Source: Megalonaias nervosa (lineage: Eukaryota > Mollusca > Bivalvia > Unionida > Unionidae). From it: a stretch of DNA of 64,000 bases. How positions within the stretch are numbered: the stretch's first letter is position 1; every line of letters starts with the position of its first letter. This document shows positions 1-13,044 of this stretch, piece after piece. The DNA is taken from the NCBI GenBank assembly GCA_016617855.1, contig JAECUM010009381.1, positions 1 to 64,000 on the forward strand, in the 5' to 3' direction. The translations under genes and the position numbers were made by a program. Under the pieces are notes generated by a model. That model did not search any database. It saw only the letters and a list, made by a program, of their open reading frames with translations, and was not told where the DNA came from.

Positions 1-2300
1 CAGACGACAACCACTGTGTTATTCGACTATACCAGTACAAACGCGGTTGGATGGACCATTATGCGGTCATCTTGTTGTTGAAGTGTTGCGTGCATTTGCG
101 GGACGACCAGCTCCGCAACCACTTATTGATTTGACATTTAAAGTCCGTTTAATATTATACAAATATCTATTAGCATTAACGGACGTTACTCAGCCCGACA
201 ACACGGTGTTGATGTGGATCTGAGCAGATTTACCACCAAAGCGGATTTAACTTCGTTTACTAGTCATGTTGTTTGCGTTGAACCAGGTGACCTTGTGATT
301 TTTGAAGATCAACAGGCAAACTTAAAACGTTCAATGTAGACATTCACGATATTATTGTCAAGTTGAAAGTCGCTGTCGCAAAGAACTTGGCTGAGGTCAC
401 TTACAAACGGGGGAATCAGATACTCTGGCGTGTCGGTTGCACTTACTAACGACTATGTTGATACAGCTAATGATGGGATGAAACAATATGTGGATAAAGA
501 GATAACAGATGTGCCCGTACCAACACGAGTAGTAAGTTCATTAACATCATACATACAAATTTTAACCATCGAAGGAAAGGAGGAAGCCACTGCCACCAAA
601 CAAGTGGTCGACTTAATTTCCCTACCATAAATGGTTTTGATAAACCTAAATCTCGTATCTTAAAGTTACGCTAGTCTGGATCGTATATATTCATTTTATC
701 CGTTTTGTTTGTTTTGGGGTTATTTTGTTTTTGTTTTTGTTATTTTTGTTTTTTGTGGGTGGGGTTCAATAGCTATGCTAAAAATAACAATATTCGGTTT
801 TTAGAATTGATAATACCTAACCCAGCTGGTAGCAATATTGGTAAAGGTTTTCAATATGACATGTAAGGATTTTTGGTCTTAGGATATGAAATTCAGATCG
901 AAAGACTCAACATTTATTCAGCCGTTACTTAATCATGTTCGGCTATTCTGTTTAAGATTAGATTTGTCATTACATATAATTAATGGATTCTGACTGAAGT
1001 GATGTTGCAGAATTTACCAATGGGGTGTTAGATCAGTTGACAGCCGATGCTAACATTGACAGTAATTTAATTTCCACTTGTCGACCAATTTCTGAACCAG
1101 AGCGGTGTTACCAGATCCTTCTATAAACTCAAATTCATTCTAGTTTAGTGCCATGTAGAAATCAAGCGTTGGGATCACCCTGATGCATCACTACTAACTC
1201 GAGGTCATCTTGGAATCATCGCACGTGCACGTTTAACCGCCTTCGTGTTGACTGCACCACCAGGTGCAAAACACTCCGGAATTGTTTCTACAATGTTGAA
1301 GCTGAATTCACTGTTGTATCTACCCCAGTTACGTTTACCAACGAATAATTTACACCAACATTGGCTCAGTTGAGACAACAAATATCCTTACTGTTATTCA
1401 TCAAGGACGCACTTGTTCTGGCAACAGTTATTGCGAAAAGACAATCGTTAGATGCAAAAGGTGCAGACGTAATCGGGTGTGTTTTTCAATGAAAATGGTG
1501 CATGACCTCCTGAACGCACGATCGCCGGGAACTTAATTATTCCCCAAGAAGAGATGTTCTATAATTATATGACAGTTGTGCCAGTGAAAATGGTAACTGA
1601 TCGGAAGTGTGTGTACGTCTTGCACCTGGACGTGATAAGTCAGGACAGGGTCTGCCAGTCGTGCAATTGTACTACGCGACTGTATTATTAATAGATGAAC
1701 TATGATAAACCCTCAATGCTACCGATGTGAAAAAATGTTAGAAGAGGAGCAACAGCTGAGAGATAAAATCACGAAGAGAACCGCATCGATAGCAAAATGC
1801 AAACGCATGTGTTTGGATGTAGATGCTATTTGTGGATTTGCCGCAGCAACAACTGTTGGTCTTAGTGTGGCTGGAGTGGCAACCACAATAGCTAATGGGA
1901 ATTATTGTCTGGACTATATTGATAGTAATCGGTGTCTCTGGTGATGTTAGAAATTAATTTCGATACAATTACATTTCCTAATAAGTGTTTATTCAGAACG
2001 GCTTGCAGTAGCACAAAGGAGTCTCAACACGATTAACAAACTGTATTCGGTGGCTATCAAGGATAAAATAATTAGCATGGCCGAGTTCGAGCTTGTGTTG
2101 GTGGAAATGGAAAATCGCCGACAACTCAGAGCACAAATAAGGAACCGCGTAGCTGATTTACACACGATAAAAGTTGTGTAAAACAAAAACAATTAGTCCT
2201 GGCGGTTTTGCTGGTCGCTGGTCTGCGTCATTGTGTGACTCTAGCTGCCTGCCAATAGTCCAGAAGTTGCACATATTATGTGGCTTGCTTGCTAAATAAG
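1..2300 (+). other. Frame-broken coding relic, unidentified
   Basis: This stretch reads like former protein-coding DNA. Protein-like segments run for 30-90 codons and then continue in another frame, with stops between them, for example at about 200-630, 990-1,480 and 1,990-2,165. It contains many more CG dinucleotides than the rest of the window (about 18 in the first 290 bases by hand count), whereas large parts of 20-35 kb have almost none. I recognise no family. A decayed mobile element or an old integrated viral segment is possible, but nothing in the sequence decides between them. No splice structure, terminal repeat or promoter was found. I am confident that it is coding-derived and broken, and have no confident identity. 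Confidence 0.35.
1702..1944 (+). pseudogene. Small ORF with charged N-terminus and hydrophobic segment
   Basis: This 80-codon open frame lies inside the broken relic. The start of the product is Cys- and charge-rich (CYRCEK, then a Glu/Lys/Arg-rich stretch compatible with a short coiled coil). It is followed by a small-residue hydrophobic stretch (FAAATTVGLSVAGVATTIA) at about residues 47-65 that could be a membrane segment. A second charged stretch of similar character follows at about 1,990-2,160 in another frame. I do not recognise the family. It may be a surviving fragment of the relic rather than an expressed gene. Confidence 0.2.
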
Positions 2301-5000
2301 CAAAGTTCATGGGGTATAGAGGCTGTGACCCAGAAGAGCAGCAAAAATTTAAACAGGCATAATGACACTATTACAGCATCAAAACACCCTTCAGGATTAT
2401 CCTGCAAGCATCAAGCCTAATATATCTGCTTCAATGGCTGCTATGTCAATAATTCTTCTTCATGCGGTGAAGGCATACGAAATAAAGCAATCTTATTTCT
2501 GTACTTATTATTAATTGACTGCACAGCTGATTGGAGGCAACATTAGCGTACTGTTGGCAACTGTTTTCCAGTTCACAGTCTTCATTGCCATCTGCTATTA
2601 CTTCAGCTGCATTTGCAAGTGTAATATAAAATATTAATTCCGTAGGAGAACCAGGTGGATACAGTGTACATCGATCTATTGCAATTCAAGTGGTATTCTA
2701 AACCTTTAACATGCACCACAAACTGTGCAGCTTCAGTACCAACAGTATGCACATTAGCAACTCCTAATCGTAACTTTGTACATGCTTCACTTATGATGCA
2801 TTGTTTAACCCTGTTTGTCCCAACCGATACAGTAAGCAACAGATTATTATATGTACAAACATTGTTGTAGTCATTTAACTTTCAAGCTTCATCTTAGCTT
2901 CCGTAAGGGATCGACCATTTAACTTCGGGTGGTGGTGGGGATTTCACTATCTTATCAAACGAAAGCAAGAAACTACCAGGTCATGCTATTTAGATTAAGG
3001 TAAGGTAATACAAATGCAGAGATGTTTTGGCTAATGTTGCTCTGTGACCGTGCAAGTGTGTGTTTTTAATACCTAATGTTTTAAATTAAGGTACTATTTC
3101 CTGGGGTGTTTTCTCCTGCTTGTTAGAAGTTATGCATTCACTAATGGAAAACATCTTCACTATTTACTGGCTAACTGCAGTAACAAAAGTTTGTAAGCAA
3201 TGTACATATCAGCACCCATCACAAGTGCAATTAAAATTTACCTCTTGTTTCATATTTTCAACTTGATTATCCAAAGGTTGGAAGAAATCATTTAGATTTG
3301 GCAGCCTTGTGTTTTCAAGTTTTGCCTTACCATCAACATTGTTTAAATCATGCCTGCCATCGTCATTGTGAATAGAAGCGTATAGAGAATACGCGTTGTC
3401 CAATTTGTTAAAGTATGGAATCACCAAACCGTGTTCTCTCAGTCTTTCAAGTGGTCAAGTGTCCTTGTTCTGGTTTCATTGAATTTCTTAGTACTCTTTA
3501 TGTACTATGTCGTGCCTCTTTATATGTTCATCAACTGCATTTATTAGATCCAATAACTTCAACATATAAGTTTTTCCTGTAAATGTTGGACCGTTGGATA
3601 TGGCACCAAGCATCGAAACTGCTATCTCTTGTTATTTGTTACATTTATGAGTAATAGATTTTAATACTTGCACCTGTGTCAATGTCAAAAATTAAAAATG
3701 CGCTCTGTCATCTTTTAATGTTGTTCCCAATAAAATATTGTTTTCTTCCCGATAGTACATCTTTAGGTATTTTGAGGAAAAGAATATTAATGATTCTTAA
3801 TTTTGAATTCAGTGCATCAGTACTACATTGAATGAATGCCTCTAATCCGATATAAAGACAACTATGTACGAAACAATTTCACCATTTTTAAACAAGTTTT
3901 CTTCTATATGAAAACAAAACAAACAACTTACTGTACATAATCCTAATTTTATTACCTGAATGACATATTGTTCCAAAACATATACTGTGTGAAACTTTTG
4001 TTCAGCAAAACTGAATAAGCCTTAGTTAAATCTGTAATTATTGACTAGTGTCTGGGTCGTAGTTTCAGCTTTAACAAAATAGCCAACAAACATTTTGTAT
4101 CTTCATTTACAATGTGAGAATGATCCGGTAATATTGGTATTGTTTTAAAAAGTTTTGATGTACAGTTAGATTAATGCCATCTTCCTTTTCCCGACTCATC
4201 ACTATGCGAAAATCGTGAAGCAATACACATACCGGAACAATTAGGTTTCTCATGAAACTAGTTTTGGTATCTATTGATTTCCTCTTTTAAGTTTCTAATT
4301 CCGTCAAACAACGCAATATTATTTACGCCATTTTCCGTGTTGAATTATGTTTTGAATGGTTACATATTTTCGTTTATTTAGATTTAACTGCCCCAATACT
4401 CCCACTTAATGCGAGAATAATTTTTCTGTTTCTGGTTTTAAAGTTTGTTTCAAAAGAATGAAACATTTTTTCCAACATTTCATCCTTTTGTTTATTTCGT
4501 CAGTACTACCTTACACTATACCAATATTTACAATCAGTTCTCCATTAACATATGCTTCGGTATCTGTTTTTAACCTCAACATGTAATTTGTTGTAAACTT
4601 CTGCGAACGTAATAGTAATGGGAGTTGATATGGGACCCCAGGGATCACCATGGGGCCTAGGAGAAAATTCGCTCTCCGGCTATCACTAAAATCAAACCAC
4701 ATCCTTATTAACAAACAAGAAACACATACCCTTTCATAAAAACAAACAATGGGCAAGGGACTATTTTTTTAAATAATGCATGAATGCATGCGTGCATGCA
4801 TCCATCCATCCAGCCCAAACGGGCTGAACGGTGGGTACGAGCACTAACACATCCATGTACAAATGCATGTACATACAAACAATTTATACATACGATCGCA
4901 ATAGCTATTGATGGGAATTAAGTCACAGATGAAAACTGAAGAAAAAACATAACATTAAAATAGAAAAATTTTAAAGCAGAAAATAAAAAAAAAAAATGTT
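2301..5000. other. No gene recognised; AT-rich, short ORF fragments
   Basis: Short open frames occur on both strands (for example minus 3,427-3,209 and minus 4,756-4,511), but none has a recognisable motif and none is bounded by convincing splice sites. The minus-strand fragments between about 4,760 and 3,200 could be further pieces of a decayed element whose zinc knuckles lie just downstream in this window at 5.0-5.2 kb. A short ATGCATGC-type palindromic cluster occurs at about 4,778-4,800. Confidence 0.3.
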
Positions 5001-5022
5001 TTTTGTTCCTTTAGTATGGAGA

Positions 5023-5179
5023 ACACTCTGAAGGCCAATATCCTTGCGCATGACACAAAACATTCGTCTTGGCTTTTGTCTCAGGACCAGGTTATTTTGT
5101 TTTTAGACTATCGGGTTCCTTTTCTTTAACACTCTGAACATTCTGGGATCCAATGTCCTTTCACTTGACAGACATAACA
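5023..5179 (-). pseudogene. Tandem CCHC zinc-knuckle remnant (Gag-like)
   Basis: On the minus strand, 5,179-5,138 encodes CYVCQVKGHWIPEC, a complete C-X2-C-X4-H-X4-C zinc knuckle of the type found in retroelement Gag and other nucleic-acid-binding proteins. A second copy follows at 5,064-5,023, ending CHAQGYWPSEC. There the first cysteine is replaced by Asn and the His position by Tyr, so it can no longer coordinate zinc. The two are separated by a charged linker. Double knuckles suggest a Gag or an element-encoded nucleic-acid-binding protein. I see no capsid or polymerase partner in the immediate flanks, so the element type is unknown. Confidence 0.45.
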
Positions 5180-6934
5180 GGTATCTTCATTTTTATCTAG
5201 GGAGTAGTGTTGAAGTTTCCACATAGGACTTTTTAGATCTTGTTTAGCTTCCAATCACCTTCTATAAAAAGTGTGATTTTTGTCGTTCTTTTTTCTTTAC
5301 AGGCCGAGAATCGTAGCGGAAATGATCGATATTACCATTATTTTTTTTTTAATTTGGGTTTCTACATACTCAACAAGTGTTATCATAAATTGATCTCTAT
5401 GTTTATTAAAAGACATTAGTGAAGTCTCGCCGACGATGACGACAATCTGTGTAGACTGACTGACATATGTATATACATTGATCACTCTGAATAAAACAAA
5501 AGAGAATGGACATTTGATCTGTGTGTGTCTGTGTGTGTTTGTGTTTGTGTTTGCGAGAGAACAAAATACAACAAATAGATATTCACACAGTCCTGATTTC
5601 ATAAAGTAAATGCTCGTGTTTGTGAAAGAACAAAACACAAAGAATATATATTCACAAGACATGATTTAATAAATTAAGAGAGAATCGTAAAATAGATACA
5701 AAAGAACAAGCAAATTGTAAAGAACATTTTTTAAAATATTACTTGTGTACATATATTCAATCATGTTTACCAAATGAGGTGACATTGTTCATATGCACAT
5801 GCATTCAAACATACATACATTCAGTCACACTTGCTATAAATAAGAATTTAGTTATGTATGAAAATTGGAACAGGAGTGGAACAGTAGAATGTAAAGATGG
5901 ACCGAGACACTCCTAATTACAGATAATAACTTATTTATTGCATCCAATACACCTCCTTACTCACCAACACAATATCTACATACAAAGACAGAAAGGGTAA
6001 GTTGCATTTTTCTTATTCACACACGCGCGCGCGTGCGTACGTGCGATTTCAAAGACTCAGAGTGGGGATGGGATATTAAGTTCTTATTTTATTTTAAGAC
6101 AAGTATAGACACAAACAAACACATACTAATACAAACACAAAATAGAGAGGTTTTAAAGGCAGCTGTAATTAATTGTGGGTTGGACTATGCAGTGAAGACA
6201 CCGAGGGACTTACAGTTTGCTCTAAGTAATGTTTCTATTACACAATATCGACACCTGCATCGTAAACAATTCAAGTTTTTCAAAATACGTTTTACCTCAG
6301 AACTCTTGCTGAAGTCCTGTTTAATTGTAACGTTACTCTGTTATTTCCTTAAAGGCCGATAACTGGATTAATAGGTTTCTGTCTGGGAAGGACTCATTGT
6401 AAAACTTGTCTGCAAGAAGTATGAAAACTCTAAAAAAATAAATATCTTTCATCGCACCACATTCCATGATTTTTTAAAAATCGTTTAGTATTTTTGATGA
6501 ATAAATGCTACCTTGAATACGTTTCCTAATTTAAACAGGATTACAGTAGCACTTTCAGCAAAATGGACATTACATGTTTTGGTAATTACACCAACATTTT
6601 CGTTTTAATAAATGTATTGAGGCTGCTATAATTACCTCCTTCTGACCGCATCTCTTTCTTTCCATCCGTCACTCTAATTCCTTCAGGTTTAGTTATGAGA
6701 AAATCATAACACTTGGTAAATTCTTCTCCATGATGTATACCGACGTGAGATACGTCAAGTTTTTGTTGCGTTCCCATCCCAAATCCACCCTTATTAAATA
6801 CACATAAAATGTAAATATTTTCCGATATTTCCTAATGGGTATAGTCTATTCAACCACGACGAGTCCTAAATAGAATGGCAGATGATTGGATAATACCAAT
6901 AGGTTATGGGAATGGCGGAAAGAAATTCAAAAGT
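5180..6934. other. No supported gene; AT-rich spacer
   Basis: The region contains short GT-rich and GC-alternating simple sequence (about 5,521-5,550 and 6,020-6,045). A 63-codon minus-strand frame at 6,777-6,586 contains a GT dinucleotide in a donor-like context near 6,635, but it has no recognisable motif and no clear acceptor. I do not call a gene here. Confidence 0.3.
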
Positions 6935-7977
6935 GATTTTAGTTCTGCTGGTTATAGACTAGAAGAACTTACGAGATGGCCTGTTGTCTGTCCGTTCTTT
7001 AGCACAATTTCAATTTCGCTACTCGTCCTAAGCTGCTTAGAAAATTGCCATGAAGCTTTACCCACATTCATAACAAAGTCTAGCTGGTTTTCACTAGAAG
7101 ACTTCTTATGATGTCTAGTTGGTCCCGACTAAAACTGGTTCCGCTTGTACAATATGTCCTCTACAGCGGCCATCTTGAAAAAAATATTTCACTAAAAGAC
7201 CTCTCGTCATGTCTAGTTAGCCGTAAATTGATTAGTTATTCCTCTACATCAAAGAGGGCCGCCACAGCGGCAATACAAAATCTTGTTATTTGTTCTTCAA
7301 CTGAATCGATGGTCATATCAGCGTGAGTTTCTACTGAAATACTTCGTATGATGTCTAGTGGGATCTGAATGAAAATAGTGCCTATCTTACATCCAATATG
7401 ATCGCAACAGCAGCCATCTTGAAACTCTTGTTATGACTATTTCTGAAAGGAATTGCATATTGACATGGGCTATTCACCAGAAAACTTCTTATTGTGTCTG
7501 ATTAGTCTAAAATTTAAATTGTGTAGATCTGATATTTAATATGCCTGATACAGCGGCCATTTTGAAAATCTTGTCACTGCTGCACCAAGACGGAAGTCAT
7601 ATCGAAATAGGGTTTTCACCAGCAGTCTTCTTTTGATATCTAGTTGGTCTTAAATTAAACTGGTCCCAAGCAGACATCCAATATGATTGCCACAATGAAC
7701 ATATTGAAACTCTTGTCACTAATTCTACTGAATGTATGGTCATACTGTCATAGAGTTTACATCAAATACATTTTAGTGGTGTCTGATTTGTCCCAGATGA
7801 AAATGGTAACAATCCTACATGGAACATGTCTGCCACAGTCACAAATCTGAAAATATTTTTTCGTTCAAGAATATCATAGATTGTTTCAATACTCAGCAGT
7901 TAAAAAGAAGAAATGGTCTTATCTAATTGCCGGACAGTATAGCGTCAGCAACAGTCCCTTCTAGGGGCTCTTGTTTA
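6935..7977 (-). mobile_element. Composite ~150-bp repeat element, copy A
   Basis: Read on the minus strand, the element begins near 7,977 with AACAAGAGCCCC followed by a small palindrome (CCCTAGAAGGG type). It continues with five or six diverged tandem units of about 145-150 bp. Unit landmarks related to TAGACATCATAAGAAG recur on the minus strand near 7,111, 7,204, 7,351, 7,490, 7,640 and 7,775; the one ~95-bp interval marks a deleted unit. It ends in a module with AGCTTCATGGCAA, GACAGACAACAGG and CCAGCAGAACTAA. The same 5' and 3' modules flank arrays at 29-32.6, 45.3-46.9 and 59.6-61.8 kb on the plus strand. It encodes nothing. The architecture resembles the non-autonomous Helitron-like 'pearl' elements of bivalves, which is inference. 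Confidence 0.6.
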
Positions 7978-8602
7978 TCTTTTTAAATAATTCATTCGCA
8001 TAAATTTTTGTTAACATATTAACAAAGAATCAAGGAAGAAGAGTTGTATTATTTGTGGTTTCCACACCACCACCTTCCCGGGGCCTGAAGAAGGGACCAT
8101 AAGGAAACGTTCATCTTTCCTACCTCAAATGAAACCAAAATGTAAATGAAAACATTATAGATATGCTTTATATGGAATTGACAGATTATGGTCGTATCAT
8201 TTTGAACAAAATGCCATTGAAATTCGACATGTTTCCCTGTACCGAATTATATGCCAGTATGGATTATACAGTATTTCATTTGAATAGATAGGATAACAAC
8301 CAGTAATAATAAACAGCAACAAAAAATGAAACAAACAAATTTGAGCTCCATGAAGATGCTGAACGGTTGAAATTGGTTTGAAATGAAGATAGTACAGAGG
8401 TTGATGATATTTATATCAAGATCTTATCTACAGAAACATTTATACTTATGCTCTACCATATACAGTTTGGCACCAGGTATGCGTTGGAGATACTGTTGCC
8501 TTTGTTTGTCTGTCGTTCTGTTTATATGTAACTGTTACTGCTTCCAAATCCGATGGATGGAAATTCAATTAAAGTTGGTACATATATTACACATGCGCAC
8601 GA

Positions 8603-8607
<5 letters not shown>

Positions 8608-8648
<41 letters not shown>
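8608..8648. repeat. (TG)n microsatellite
   Basis: An uninterrupted TG dinucleotide run of about 20 units. Its flanks do not match the SINE tail seen beside the TG tracts at 12.7 and 15.5 kb. Confidence 0.95.
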
Positions 8649-8650
<2 letters not shown>

Positions 8651-10419
8651 AACTTAAAACATGCTGTCATAACAGAACATCAATTCACAGATTATATATG
8701 GCCATGGTCTGTGTGTATGGGGTGTATGGTTAAGGTGGTGAAGAAAATTTATAATAAATTGTGTGGGAATTTGCCATTTTGAGCCATGAAAGTAGGTCTA
8801 TTTGATTAAAATTGAGTTACTGTATATCCTATGCATTTTCAGTTTGAATTCAACATGGTTTAAGTGCGTTATAATTGATGAAATTAGATATAAGCCAGCA
8901 GTAAAACTAACATAAATCCCTATAATGCTGTTGTGACCTTTGCATGGATAAAATATCATGATCAATTTAAGTTGTGGAGGAAGCACTGAGTTGGAACTAT
9001 GATAAATACTTTCAATTTAAAAATTCTGAAAAGCACTTGTCAGTGAAATAATAGCGCTAGAAAGCAAATCAACTCCCCGGTTGTATGCTTAAGAAACAAC
9101 CCATTTAAGTTGGGTATTATGTTTTCTGTTTTGGTTTGTCTAATTGTTTGTGTGGGTGGGATTGTAACATGCATTGCTTCAATACACATATTTGCAAATC
9201 GATTCTTAACTTTTTGTTGCGTGATACAACATGATTCCTTTTAAATTTAAATTACGTGTACTCTGCTTTATTTTGCTTGTGCCAGATGACCCTTTTAAAA
9301 TAGCATTTTCAGGTCCTGTTGGTATTGACATTTACAGACAAGTAAATTACCTGTATTTTATACTTTTTTTGTACCTGTATTTTACACTTTTTTACCTTTA
9401 TTTTTACATGGCTTGAGAACAATCAGCAACTGGAAGAAACATACTTTTCATCAGTGTATGACACGGAAGTATATTATATTATCTCACGATGCTTTGTTTG
9501 TCCGTTAGTTAGATTTATCTCTTCCACTCTGTAAAACACGTAATTTGGAATAAGACACTGATATACACCATGGTACTCTGCTGGATACGTGATCCATGTC
9601 TACTGTATCGTGAATAATTTATATAAATTGTTCAGAGAGAAACTTGTGGTTATAGCTGTTTAATTCCTCGTTATAATCATCTTTTTAGTATTTATCTGTA
9701 TCTGTAATTTGTTTTTTTCAAATCAATGAAATAGTTTCTTATTCGTTTTGTTCTTTTGAATATATCATCAATACGACCTTGAACAACACAGCTGATTTTG
9801 TGTAAAACAATCAGTTTTAGAGTGGACAAAATCCATGTGTAATTTTGTTGCAAAATTCGGTAAATGTAACATCTTTAATCGTTTTGGTGTCTTATTTTGG
9901 TTATATATTTCAAGTCATTATTTTTGCAACTCTGACAGTGCCTTAGTTTTAAACGTTATTTTGTGTTTTAAACCAATAAGTTTTGTGCTGAGATTACTCT
10001 TCTTTATTTTAGTCTCTTGATCGTTCTTTTGGATATCATTACTCAGTTTTCTCTGTACTTGTTTCATGTTTGAATGTCCAGTGCCATAGCTTTGCATATA
10101 TTGTTATAAGCAAAGAATCTACCTTACGGTTTATCCTCTGTTTGATTCGATATACATACTTAAGAATGGTAGTTATCTTATGCATTCGTTTATCTGTTCC
10201 TACTCTTATTGTTTAGGTCTTGAATAGCACTAGATCGGGCATTTAGTCTGTCTATGAAAACTTTATACGCATCTGTTTTGCTGTTATCGTTGTTCTGCTT
10301 CTTTAGCAGTGAGATTTTGTTAGCTCTTTCATAACCACTCCGTCCAATATCAGTTGATTTTTATTTTGAACTTGTTCCCTCCACGAGTTAAAATATTGTT
10401 CAGAAGATACAAGTCAGAG

Positions 10420-10540
<121 letters not shown>

Positions 10541-12740
10541 ACCGTTTTTGTTCAAAATATTTGCTGCATTAAATTTGTCTACTTTATCCGCTTGATTGGT
10601 AATACTGTTATTGTTGAGACTTAAGTCAATGTTAATTGTTTGACCTAGTGCGATTTTGGTCTCAATACTAAAAGCAAAACCGAATTCCCACAACACAGTA
10701 ATTTTATTTACATGTAAACAATATTGCTTTACGTTATTCTTCTATAATGCTAATATTTAATCGTTTATCTGTCCTCGTTTGTAATCGTTTACATTGGCTA
10801 CAAACCTGATATGGAACCAAGCTTCCGTGAAAGAAAAAAGAACCCCCTACTTTTAATGGGCAAATACTTCAGAAATCACAAATAACAATCACTGAATTTT
10901 ATTGTATGTGATTAATTTTATTGAGATAAATGTTGAGTTTTCGTTTGATTTAAAAAATCCTCAATCCTTTGTCAGATTCAATAGATGCTGTATAGATCTT
11001 TAGCTGTTGAATTCTAGCATTTTTAGTTATGGTTGGTTATGTGTACTGTGTAATTGTCACTAGGAGTGATGCAAATTTTTATGTCGCACATATTCAACAT
11101 TATTGCTTTTCCCTTGTGGTCACCATTTGCAGTCATAACATCTTTACCACTATCCATGTACGTCTCGAGTTTGTAATAACCATCAGGAATTTAAATAGTC
11201 ATGGTTTCATTCATGTTATTAAATTAATTGGAAATACATGTATTAAAACACACAACAACTATCGATTGTAATTGTGCCTTTTGCTTCGCACAGACTTCGC
11301 AGCTTATATATTTAGGAAAAATGGTTTTTACAAAACTTAACATTGAACTTGTTTTGCCCAACTTGCATACTGTCCCAATTATCTATTTTTCTTTTTCTTC
11401 CCTTCTTTGACATAAAAAATGTAATTCATCTATATAATTTTTTTCCTATTCAGTTGTTCCTGGTTTCATTTATTAATCCCTCTGCACTCGTGGACTATGG
11501 TAATGAAGGCCTTATGGTTAATTTAATTGTTACTAGTGGCTTTCCTTATCATGCCATCGACAATGTTCAACCTGGTGATGGCAGATGTTATTACTACATC
11601 ATGTTTTGAATGAATTTTTCCTTTTGCATCTTTTTTAGCAATACCTACCAGTGTTGTACTAGTAAAGCTAAAGAACAACTATGTTTGTAGCTATTCATGC
11701 CGAGACCAGTCCTGCAAAACTTATATACTCGCTGAAACCCGTCTACATTCAAGTCAAAACCTTGTATGCTAATTTTTATTTCTTTCTAACACCATATAGT
11801 GTTCGATCGCCTTGATCAAATCATTTTATCTCATTAGTTTTTTGCAGTCTAAAATTAAGACCACTGGCGTTGTCACAAAATAAAAAGCCTTACCACAAGG
11901 CAAAAATTTCTATAGACGGTGTAACTTAAAATAGTGGAGCACTAAGTGCTTTTTCAAGCATTTATCTGAGGATAAAAGTTATGCTGTTTGTATATAGGAA
12001 CTATGTTATGTAATTATCTTTCAGATCGTTTTTTTAATGTGTCCAAGTTGTCGACTGGAAAAAATCTGCTAATCAGTCGTGCCACACTATAAATTATGAC
12101 ATATGACATGGTTTATACATTTTAACAGCTCATGCATTGACAAAGATTCCTTAAGTCTTCTTTACTTGTTTCTCATCCTCCAACTATTTCTCTGTTAAAA
12201 TTGTAACTGTTGTCTGTTTCTATGTTCCATTTGCAATAGCTAATTTCAATTCCAGTATGTACTCTTCAAGTTTTGAAGAAACGTGTGTTATTGATATTTT
12301 CGACTTGGATAAATCCCACTTCTTTTTCCATATTGACTTAGTCCATTTTCTTCAGTTTTTCAATGGCACAAAGCAGAGTTTTATAATTATACTGAGAAAT
12401 ATATGAAACAAAAGTAGATAGATCCGTAGATAAGTAAGTAAAATGTGAGGATTTGGAAAAGGCAAAAATAGCAGACATTTATTCCAAATTATTGATTTAA
12501 AAGAATTTGTTAAACACGCATATTTTGCTGCATAAGAAGCGGAAGTGTTTCCTACATTACAAAGCACGTCTGAGACATAGCTTAAATATCCGCTTAAACC
12601 CATTATCGTACAACGACATCCACTGCAAATTCCCGTGGATATTAATCTCAAAATGGTGGATACAAATGGGCCGTTTGATGAACGGGTAAGAGAACCTGGG
12701 ACTATAAATGATGTATACCACAGCAAAATTAAAAAAAAAA

Positions 12741-12742
<2 letters not shown>

Positions 12743-12777
<35 letters not shown>

Positions 12778-12830
12778 TTTGGATTTTTAACGTAGCTTTA
12801 ACAATTTTTCAGTCATATTTTTCACATATG
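12743..12830 (-). mobile_element. 5'-truncated SINE: 3' tail with (CA)n
   Basis: The (TG)n tract at 12,743-12,776 is followed by TTTGGATTTTTAA, GTAGCTTTAA and TTCAGTCATAT. The same words follow the TG tract at 15,497-15,545, where they are joined to a complete SINE body and tRNA-like head. This is therefore a copy of the 3' end only, on the minus strand. Its dinucleotide tract is the SINE's own (CA)n tail. Confidence 0.6.
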
Positions 12831-13044
12831 CTATGATGATTATTCACTACATAAGAGAAAAGAAAAGTAAAGGGCAATGTGTTATATGAACGCTATATAC
12901 GTTATCATTTCGCAAATAGAATGTATGATAACTAAAGCTTTTAAAAACAGATTCAAGAGCTAAAAAATAACACCTGCAAAGAAAAAGACCCAAGGAAAAA
13001 GATGTATAGAAATAACAGCTTGAAAAAGTGTTGCAAACATAAAA

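Noticed and set aside
11343..11609. dUTPase-like pattern (ALVDYGNEG ... PGDG) in a plus-strand frame
   Set aside because: The spacing is only loosely similar, other dUTPase motifs are absent and the frame begins in low-complexity T-rich DNA.
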